32,086 nt of DNA, taken from the NCBI RefSeq assembly GCF_001552075.1, contig NZ_BCQM01000016.1, forward strand, positions 1-32,086. The letters are read 5' to 3'. This document shows positions 23,296-30,419 of this stretch, in pieces. The stretch is from Arthrobacter luteolus NBRC 107841. Lineage in GTDB: Bacteria > Actinomycetota > Actinomycetes > Actinomycetales > Micrococcaceae. Both the position numbers and the translations under genes were made by a program. Within the stretch, counting starts at the first letter, position 1, and each line of letters begins with the position of its first letter. The notes under the pieces were generated by a model that was not told the origin of the DNA, did not search any database, and was given only the letters and a program-made list of their open reading frames with translations.

Positions 23296-24732
23296 TTATG
23301 GGTCATGTTTCACCCTCGGAGCGCTTAGAGTTCTTGTCTCAAAGAAACCTCTCAGCCCGGAACCATCATCCCGCTGACGGAATACTCGTGCACGCACATT
23401 CAAACCGGGTGGAATCACGGCTTTAAAGTAAGAACCACCCTCACCTTGCGCAAACGTTTCCGTGCCGTCTTCGCTCTCGATTACAACTGATACTCGTTCG
23501 TCCCCCGGCACCCACAGCTTTAGCTGGACCTCATTGTATTCAGACTCTTCACGCCATTCGAAACTGTAAGGCAACATACTCTGCATCTGTGATTCATCCG
23601 TTGCCGCCAGAACAGAAGCTGCATAGAGCCCAAACGCGCGACCAATATTTTGATGGCTCAGATCCTCTACAACGAGTGCCTGTGACTTCACCCCTGCCCC
23701 CTCTGACCAACGCATAAACGGTTGCACATGTATGTGGTGATGGCTGTCGTTAGTTCCAACCAGAACCGAAACAGAGGGTTTGGTTCCTGATTGCTGCGCC
23801 GAAGTAGTGATGAGTTGATCCAGCCATTTTATTGATTCTGAAGAATTATCGCCTGCTATAAATGAGAGTATCTTTGGTGCGGCCCCAATAAGATATGTTC
23901 CTGGAAGAAACTGGGGTGCACCTACTACAATTCGTCCGACTCCCATCTTCAGCCCGTGCGCCAGGGCGGCCGTTCCTCCCTTCGAGGAACCTACGAATGC
24001 TATATTTTCTAGCTCAATTTCAAGTCGGTCTGCTATAGCGATAATGCATTTCTGGACGGTTTCAAAGATTGAAGTATCACGATGATCGGCAAAATAGTAT
24101 GATCCCTGAGAACCAAAATTGTCCAATATGTACACTTTATAGGCGTCTACCGTGCCGAGTGCCGAGCGGTAATTGTACGTGAAATCAAAGGGGCCACTTA
24201 TAGCGGAGAATACAACGCATAGCTTCGTGCGCCCGGTTTTTGAAATCGGATTCTCGACCTTATATGTGAGTAACCGTTCCCCTATCCATAATTTCCAATT
24301 ACCCTCTGACTCCGAAACACCTCGGTCGACGATCAGGCCTTCCTTAGTTCCGATGTTTACCGTCATGGTATGAGAAGCTTCCACTGCAATTTCTCCGCAC
24401 CCATGTTTTGAGCCTCGAGCATCGAACGAATGAACCAGCCGGGACGGCCCATTTGCGTCCAAACGCACCTCACCAAGGCGGGCCCCTTTCCGATCCAACA
24501 GAACGAAGGAATGGCCGTGAACTTCGAGCGAATACTGCTTCGGGATCTGCCAGCTAACGCGATAGCTTTGACCGACGCTCGCGGGTTCCAGTGTGTATCC
24601 GCTGTCAAAGCGATGCGAGGTCCAACCTTGTTGGATTCTGTTTGCCGCCCTAAACGGTCCTTGGAGGACACGTTGCGCCTTACGGTATTTGTTTGCACTC
24701 AGCGCCTGCACTGCGAGGTTACCCCAGCTCAT
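23296..24732 (-). CDS. Alpha/beta-hydrolase-fold protein of the glycopolymer locus
   Basis: 478 residues. An N-terminal beta-rich segment (about 40-160) precedes an alpha/beta-hydrolase domain (about 165-375): FDFTYNYRSALG, the nucleophile elbow FVGSSKGGTAALAHG with Ser250, likely Asp329 (VGTNDSHHH) and His360 (EDLSHQN). A C-terminal beta segment (about 395-470) contains VQLKLWVPGDERV and VIPPGLNVRARVFR. No signal peptide or membrane helix is seen. The arrangement resembles Asp2-like and capsule-locus hydrolases; acyl transfer to or from the polymer is possible. The ATG overlaps the stop of the large glycosyltransferase by 4 bp (ATGA), so it belongs to the minus-strand operon. GC is about 50% in two hand-counted lines, below the rest of the window. 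Confidence 0.78.
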   Translation of the reverse strand: MSWGNLAVQALSANKYRKAQRVLQGPFRAANRIQQGWTSHRFDSGYTLEPASVGQSYRVSWQIPKQYSLEVHGHSFVLLDRKGARLGEVRLDANGPSRLVHSFDARGSKHGCGEIAVEASHTMTVNIGTKEGLIVDRGVSESEGNWKLWIGERLLTYKVENPISKTGRTKLCVVFSAISGPFDFTYNYRSALGTVDAYKVYILDNFGSQGSYYFADHRDTSIFETVQKCIIAIADRLEIELENIAFVGSSKGGTAALAHGLKMGVGRIVVGAPQFLPGTYLIGAAPKILSFIAGDNSSESIKWLDQLITTSAQQSGTKPSVSVLVGTNDSHHHIHVQPFMRWSEGAGVKSQALVVEDLSHQNIGRAFGLYAASVLAATDESQMQSMLPYSFEWREESEYNEVQLKLWVPGDERVSVVIESEDGTETFAQGEGGSYFKAVIPPGLNVRARVFRQRDDGSGLRGFFETRTLSAPRVKHDP

Positions 24733-27700
24733 TCGCCACTATCGCCCAAAATGGCCGCTGAAATGGTAGACACAACTCTTGTCTCCGAGAAATGCTCAGC
24801 CACCCAGGACCTCGACTCCGAACCGTTTTTTCTCCAGACTTCGGATGCTTCCGTCGATGCCCTTATATACGCGGCCATTTCTGAAACGCTGGGGTGGAGC
24901 CAGTTATCCGGATAGATCTGGTCGGCTCCAGGCCAGGCCAAAGCAGCGGGGACGGCGCCGCTTGCCGCACCGTCAGCCAGCGTCAGGTGGAAGGACTCGA
25001 ACTCACTCAGAGACAGGACGACGCCAATACTCTGATACCAGTGGACCATATCGTCCCCATGGCCGTCGAAGTCAACCGCACCACGAAGCAGTGGATCCTC
25101 CTCGATTCTCTGATACTGGCTGTCGTAGTACGCCATCTCTTCGGGCCTGCTCGCCATCCACGAATATTCTTCCGGCCGTTTGCCCTTGATACGGAGGCGG
25201 TACCGCATATCCCTTTCGCGCAGGAGCACCAACAGATCCAGTGCTCGATGCACGCCTTTCTGGGCTGGGACAATGCCCACCATACCCAGAGTGAATCGTG
25301 CGTCATCAGTCTTGTTCAGATCCAAACCTGCACAATCCACAGGGTTCGGAATGACAGTCGACTTTTCCGGCGGTATCCCGTGATCACGGACCGCTATATT
25401 TTGGATGTGTTTCCCAACAAATATCACGTTATCCAAACGGCTAGTGTCGACTCGATTCGGATAAACAGTAAATAGCTCCTGCGAGTGGAATCTTGTGACC
25501 AGTCGCTGGTGTTGCATCAGGTTCTTTGAATACCATTCGGTGTTCCCGAGGGTCCACTCACAGAAGACGATGTCAGCCTTTGCAAGAAGTTCCTTGCTTC
25601 GGGCTTCATCGTGCTGATTGTGCCCGTGCCAACGGTCTATGGAAACGTGATGTCCCTTCGTCTCCAGGGCACGGATGATCCCTTGTGCGAACTTCAGGTC
25701 ATGCCCGGCAACGATAATCTCCTTCGCCGAGCCGCGAGTTGGAGCTGTTGTCGCATCATGCCGCACTGGCTCGCTGCCGAGCGCAACCGGCCTCCGAAAA
25801 AGCAAACGTCTAGCCGGCTGGGTCTCCCGGTCCTTCACGGACACGAGCACTGGAGCGCCTTCTGGCGCGGCCGCGTAACTGACCAGCCCGCAACCGGACG
25901 TATCAATACCCTCATCCGAGGCCCCGATTTCACTCCACTCACCATAGGTTGTGGCCGTCAGTATGTCTTCGAACGTTGTCCGGTCGAATTCTGTGGTGGG
26001 TAGGATTCCTACCCAGGAGACGCCCAAATCCTCTAGCGCACCGGCTGTGGCCTCGGTCTCGGCCAGGAAACGCATACCCAGAGTGTCCGTATCCGGCTTC
26101 AACGGCGAAATTACAGCAGTCGGCCTGACAGTCTGGGCAGCCAACTGCCTGATAACGCGTTCTGTAGGTTCGGCGACTTTTACAGCATATCGAGGCGGTT
26201 GGGGTGCGCGAACCACCAACCCAGCGCAGCGAAGAATATAGGCCAGGCGATGGGCAGCGGTATGCCCACGGTGAATAAGACGGTACGTCAGCCAGGCATC
26301 CTTCAGCCGCAGTCTCTCATCGTTCATCCAACGTTCGAGCAGGATGCTGGCTTCAAGTGGATTGGAAACCGTGTGAACCAAACCATCCATGATCCTGGAG
26401 ACGCCTTCACCTTTGCCGCTGAGAACGACTGATCCAGACGCTGTGATCTCGGCGACCCGTCGAGAGAACATGGTCGGTGAGCGGTCCACAGAATTGACGT
26501 TGATGTTTACTGGGTGTGCTTTGTAGGCCTTGACCATCTCAAGATAAGGGAGACCGCCCCGTACAAAATTGGCTAGACTATCCGGGAATTTATACGGACT
26601 CTCATTGTTGAGGTACTGCCGGTCATATATCGTCAAACCAAAACTCTGGGCTGCGCTCAACAAAGTGGCCAGTTCGGCCGAGCGTTCAGGATATCTGTCC
26701 CCATAGTATGAGCCGGCATAAGCCACGGTTTGCTCATAGGGGTAGTCGGTGGGCAGAGGGTTATGCAGTTTTGGCTGAGCGTAGAAGGCCAGCGACCCTA
26801 TAGTTTGAGAGCGTTGACCTTCAGCTCGAGCGTAGCGCGGTAGGCAATCTGAATCCGTCGTAAACACATGATCGAAGAACTCAGCGGTGCGCGCGAACCG
26901 GTTGAAGTGGATCGGGTCTTCTTTGTTCCAGAAGATCGTCGGAATGGAGTGCTGGTTGCAGAATTCCAGCAGTTCGCGGAGATCTTGGAATTTTTCCTCA
27001 TCGTAGTATCCCACCTTCTGCCGCCACTGTCCGTGGGCTCCCTCCCAGGCGGATTCCACGAACAACGCGTCTACTGGAGTCTGCTTTAACTGCTCGCGCC
27101 AGGTTCCGGGCAGCAGCTCAGAGAGGTTCACTTCAGGACGCAGACCTTCGGTGGTGAAGGTATCTGCAATGATTCCAATAGTGAATTCGCGAAGTTCACG
27201 TTGCCCGGGGACCGAGCCACGCTCGTTCGCCATGACCGTCTCTAGTTTCTGAGTCACTACATTGCCTATGGAACGCCATTGACGGGACCGGATGGTCCAA
27301 AGCCTCGCTCGCCGGCCCATTTCCTGACGAAGCTGCTGGTCCGTCAGGAGACGCCTCAGCGCCTCAGCCAGCGATCCGGGATCTGAGGGTTCCGCGAGCA
27401 GCGCCCTCTCTTGCGACTCACCGGCGAATTCCCGTAGCGGTCCGAGGTCCGTCAGGACCATTGCTTTCCCAGCCGACATGGCCTCCAGCGGTTTCAAAGG
27501 CGATACAAGTTCAGTGACGGGCAGTCTGACCCGCGGGCAAGGCATCACGTCGAAAATGCTCAGATACTCGGGAACATCCTCCGCCTTAACCCGGCCTGTG
27601 AAATGGACGTAGTCCTCAATTCCCAGTGCCGCCGATTGTGCCATGAGTCGGGGCAGCTCAGCGCCGTCGCCGACGATGACGGCTCGAAAATCAACTGACT

Positions 27701-29123
27701 GCTCCTTCAGGATTCCCACAGCAGACAGCAGGTCGGAGATTCCCTCATAGTGAACCAGACTGCCGGCGTATCCGATGACGGGTACGCCGTTGGGCAAACC
27801 GAGTTTCCGGCGTATCCGATCCGACGGCGGCATTGGCGTAAAACGGTCTGTGTCGACACCGTTGGGCAGCAACTGAATTTTGTCACGCTTTACACCACGC
27901 GTGACGAGTTCGTCACGCACCTGGTCCGTAATGGCAAAGACAACGTCGGCGTTTACCGCGACGAGAGTTTCCAGCCTCTGAGCCAGTTGATATTTTTCCG
28001 ATTCGTGCCACGATGGCTTTTCCGAGGCCTCTGTGATTTCCCACAATCCCCTTACCTCGAAGGAAAAGGGAATGCCCAGGCGGCGGGCAGCGACTAGGGC
28101 TGGCAATGCGGTGACATGATTTGAAGCGGAGTGAATAGCGGCTACGCGTGCCCGCTGGGCCTCGCGAACATATGCATCTGATGCTTCATGCCAATAATGA
28201 TCGAGTGGTTGAGAAGTCCATGACGGTCCCGGGGAGAAGATGTGTTCAACACCCGAGATGGTCCTGGTGAACCTTTGGGAAGCCGGTTTGGGCTGATCGG
28301 CAGGAACGTCCCATGGGTATCCAGGCCGAGCCGCAACCAGAACATCCATTCCCTGGTTCTTCATGCCCAGCACGAGTTCTGCCGTCCTCGTTGAGTAACC
28401 GTTGCTGTTGTAGTGTCCGGTGCTATGGGCGCAATACATCACGCGTCCACGTTCAGCGAGGTACCCCGGGTTGGGCTGCCGTGGGGCGATATGTGGGTCC
28501 CGGTGCCACAGGCGGTCCTGCCCAAGCACTGCGTTGACGGTTCGCTGGTCACGAGCTGATAGGGACGTCAGAACAGATTCGTGCTCGCGGATCAGTTTCG
28601 CCGGTTCTTGTATGTCGCCAAGCACGTAATACGCATGGGAAACAGCGCGGATGATGTTGGCCGCTGTACCCTCACGACGGACCGCCCGTTGGTGTTCTTC
28701 CTGCTTGGCTAAGTCCCTGCTGCGTTCGCCTGGGTTGTCTGGAACCGCCGGAGTGTTGTTCGAGGGTTTATTTTCAGATGCACCTGTCTGCCTAATTGCT
28801 TTGGCGGCTCTGCGAACCCCCCGTACAGGCTTGAGAATTGCCTTCCCCAACCGCAGGCTTCCCGACTTCCGAATTTGGGTGAGTGTTGCTTTGAGTCGAA
28901 GTGCTTCTGCCCTGGACATTTGGACCGCGGTTCTCAGTTGCGCGGCCTCGGTTTGAAACCGGCTGAGATCTTCCTGAACGGATTTCAGGTGAGCTGAATC
29001 TGCCATGGCTTTTTCAAGCATTTGCTCATAGGCCTCGAAAAGGCCATCGAGATCGGCTGAGTAGCGCTGTCTGCGTGCCAGCGCCTCGGCCGAAAATGAT
29101 TGCTTCTCGTCTGCGTGCTTCAT
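24729..29123 (-). CDS. Giant multi-module glycosyltransferase (GT4 / CgeB-like / GT2 remnant / GT4)
   Basis: 1464 residues. Order: N-terminal coiled coil (about 20-90) and a basic linker; a complete GT4-type GT-B enzyme (about 225-635) with HSASNHVTALP, LLPNGVDTDRF, GYAGSLVHYEG and ELVSPLKPLEAMSAG; a CgeB/DUF3880-like module (about 646-970) with FVESAWEG, FWNKEDP and NVNSVDRSPTMFSRRVAEI; a segment (about 978-1090) that looks like a GT2 fold lacking its DxD; and a second GT4 module (about 1134-1460) with IPNPVDCAGLD, GIVPAQKGVHRALDL and SLSEFESFHLTLADGAA. No membrane helix, so it is a cytoplasmic polymerising or multi-linkage transferase, perhaps membrane-recruited. SD AGGA 5 nt before the ATG. 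It lies 40 bp after wecC. Product linkage cannot be read from the sequence. Confidence 0.88.
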   Translation of the reverse strand: MKHADEKQSFSAEALARRQRYSADLDGLFEAYEQMLEKAMADSAHLKSVQEDLSRFQTEAAQLRTAVQMSRAEALRLKATLTQIRKSGSLRLGKAILKPVRGVRRAAKAIRQTGASENKPSNNTPAVPDNPGERSRDLAKQEEHQRAVRREGTAANIIRAVSHAYYVLGDIQEPAKLIREHESVLTSLSARDQRTVNAVLGQDRLWHRDPHIAPRQPNPGYLAERGRVMYCAHSTGHYNSNGYSTRTAELVLGMKNQGMDVLVAARPGYPWDVPADQPKPASQRFTRTISGVEHIFSPGPSWTSQPLDHYWHEASDAYVREAQRARVAAIHSASNHVTALPALVAARRLGIPFSFEVRGLWEITEASEKPSWHESEKYQLAQRLETLVAVNADVVFAITDQVRDELVTRGVKRDKIQLLPNGVDTDRFTPMPPSDRIRRKLGLPNGVPVIGYAGSLVHYEGISDLLSAVGILKEQSVDFRAVIVGDGAELPRLMAQSAALGIEDYVHFTGRVKAEDVPEYLSIFDVMPCPRVRLPVTELVSPLKPLEAMSAGKAMVLTDLGPLREFAGESQERALLAEPSDPGSLAEALRRLLTDQQLRQEMGRRARLWTIRSRQWRSIGNVVTQKLETVMANERGSVPGQRELREFTIGIIADTFTTEGLRPEVNLSELLPGTWREQLKQTPVDALFVESAWEGAHGQWRQKVGYYDEEKFQDLRELLEFCNQHSIPTIFWNKEDPIHFNRFARTAEFFDHVFTTDSDCLPRYARAEGQRSQTIGSLAFYAQPKLHNPLPTDYPYEQTVAYAGSYYGDRYPERSAELATLLSAAQSFGLTIYDRQYLNNESPYKFPDSLANFVRGGLPYLEMVKAYKAHPVNINVNSVDRSPTMFSRRVAEITASGSVVLSGKGEGVSRIMDGLVHTVSNPLEASILLERWMNDERLRLKDAWLTYRLIHRGHTAAHRLAYILRCAGLVVRAPQPPRYAVKVAEPTERVIRQLAAQTVRPTAVISPLKPDTDTLGMRFLAETEATAGALEDLGVSWVGILPTTEFDRTTFEDILTATTYGEWSEIGASDEGIDTSGCGLVSYAAAPEGAPVLVSVKDRETQPARRLLFRRPVALGSEPVRHDATTAPTRGSAKEIIVAGHDLKFAQGIIRALETKGHHVSIDRWHGHNQHDEARSKELLAKADIVFCEWTLGNTEWYSKNLMQHQRLVTRFHSQELFTVYPNRVDTSRLDNVIFVGKHIQNIAVRDHGIPPEKSTVIPNPVDCAGLDLNKTDDARFTLGMVGIVPAQKGVHRALDLLVLLRERDMRYRLRIKGKRPEEYSWMASRPEEMAYYDSQYQRIEEDPLLRGAVDFDGHGDDMVHWYQSIGVVLSLSEFESFHLTLADGAASGAVPAALAWPGADQIYPDNWLHPSVSEMAAYIRASTEASEVWRKNGSESRSWVAEHFSETRVVSTISAAILGDSGE

Positions 29124-29163
29124 CGTGTCCTAGGTGATCGCTCGAGGTCCGGGGGGGCCTTGG

Positions 29164-30411
29164 CTAACGCCAGATTCCGCGTGTATCAACCACTCGCTTG
29201 CCGTCCAGAAGCGACCTATCGAGCTGCTTGAATTCTGTGTGGTCCACGAGCAGGAGCACCACGTCCGCCTTTGCTATGGCCTCCTGCGTGGAGGCAAGAG
29301 AAACGTTGACACGGTCTTGGAGGGCCGCCGGGAGTTGATCCAGATGGGGCTCAGCAACGAGTATCGTCTCCTCTGCCAATTGATCACTCAGTGCGGCGAC
29401 GATGCCGATCGCCGGCGACTCCCGCATGTCATCAATGTCTGCTTTAAACGCGAGACCGAGCGCGGCGACCGTAGCCCCGGACAGATCAGCGAGCAGATCC
29501 CGAACCCGGTTGATTACCCACGCCGGCTTGGCGTCATTGGTTTCCCGGGCCTGGCGGATCATGCGTGCATCTTCAGGCGCTGCAGCAACAATGAACCAGG
29601 GATCCACTGCGATGCAGTGTCCTCCGACTCCAGGACCCGGCTGCAGGATGTTTACGCGCGGATGATGGTTGGCGAGTTCGATCAGTTCCCACACATCAAT
29701 GTCCAGCTTGGAACTAATGACCGACAGCTCGTTTGCAAAGGCGATATTCACGTCCCGATAGGAGTTTTCAACCAGCTTGGCCATCTCGGCCGTCTTGGCA
29801 TCGGTAATGTGCATCGATCCGTCACAGAAGACACTGTAGAGATCGCGGGCCATTTCAGCCGCTGTTGATGTGAGCCCGCCGACGATCCGGTCGTTCGCAA
29901 CCATCTCGATCATTACCCGGCCCGGGAGCACCCGCTCAGGGCAATGGGCAACATGGAGAAGGGGCTTTCCCGCTTCCGGGTCCAGAGACAGATCCGGCCG
30001 AAGGCTGATGAGGTACTCGCCAAGGTGCTGGGTCGCTCCGGGAGGGGAGGTGGATTCCAGAATGATCAGCTCTCCGCCGCAAAGCTGCGGAGCAATGTTC
30101 CGGGCTGCGGCCTCAATGTAGGAGAGATCCGCGCTTCTGTCCGAGTTGAACGGCGTCGGAACAGCTACAATGTACGCCTCTGCCGTTGGGGTGTCCGTAG
30201 TGGCCTTGAGAGTACCGGCGGTGACGGCCTTGGACACCGCTTCGCCGAGATCTGGCTCGACGAACGGGACCTCTCCCCTGTTGATTGCCTCGACTGAGGA
30301 CTCGTTGACATCAACACCGATCACGTTGAGACCGTTCACAGCCAGAACGGCTGCGGTGGGCAATCCAATGTATCCCAGACCGATGACAGCTACGCTATTA
30401 AATGTTTTCAT
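29164..30411 (-). CDS. wecC: UDP-N-acetyl-D-mannosamine dehydrogenase
   Basis: NAD-dependent four-electron oxidation of UDP-ManNAc to UDP-ManNAcA; 415 residues. The N-terminal Rossmann motif is VIGLGYIGLPTA (9-20). AVPTPF and ESTSPPGAT follow. The substrate-domain helix is AEMAKLVENSYRDVNIAFANEL (about 208-229), and the catalytic cysteine is Cys266 in GPGVGGHCIAVDPWF. The LGLAFKADIDDMRESP segment marks the UDP-binding C-terminal domain. The VPFVEP segment and ManNAc-type overall pattern favour WecC over UDP-glucose dehydrogenase. AGGGGA lies 5 nt before the ATG. It sits between two glycosyltransferase genes in one minus-strand operon, and its partner wecB lies on the plus arm. Confidence 0.93.
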   Translation of the reverse strand: MKTFNSVAVIGLGYIGLPTAAVLAVNGLNVIGVDVNESSVEAINRGEVPFVEPDLGEAVSKAVTAGTLKATTDTPTAEAYIVAVPTPFNSDRSADLSYIEAAARNIAPQLCGGELIILESTSPPGATQHLGEYLISLRPDLSLDPEAGKPLLHVAHCPERVLPGRVMIEMVANDRIVGGLTSTAAEMARDLYSVFCDGSMHITDAKTAEMAKLVENSYRDVNIAFANELSVISSKLDIDVWELIELANHHPRVNILQPGPGVGGHCIAVDPWFIVAAAPEDARMIRQARETNDAKPAWVINRVRDLLADLSGATVAALGLAFKADIDDMRESPAIGIVAALSDQLAEETILVAEPHLDQLPAALQDRVNVSLASTQEAIAKADVVLLLVDHTEFKQLDRSLLDGKRVVDTRGIWR

Positions 30412-30419
30412 AATTTCCC

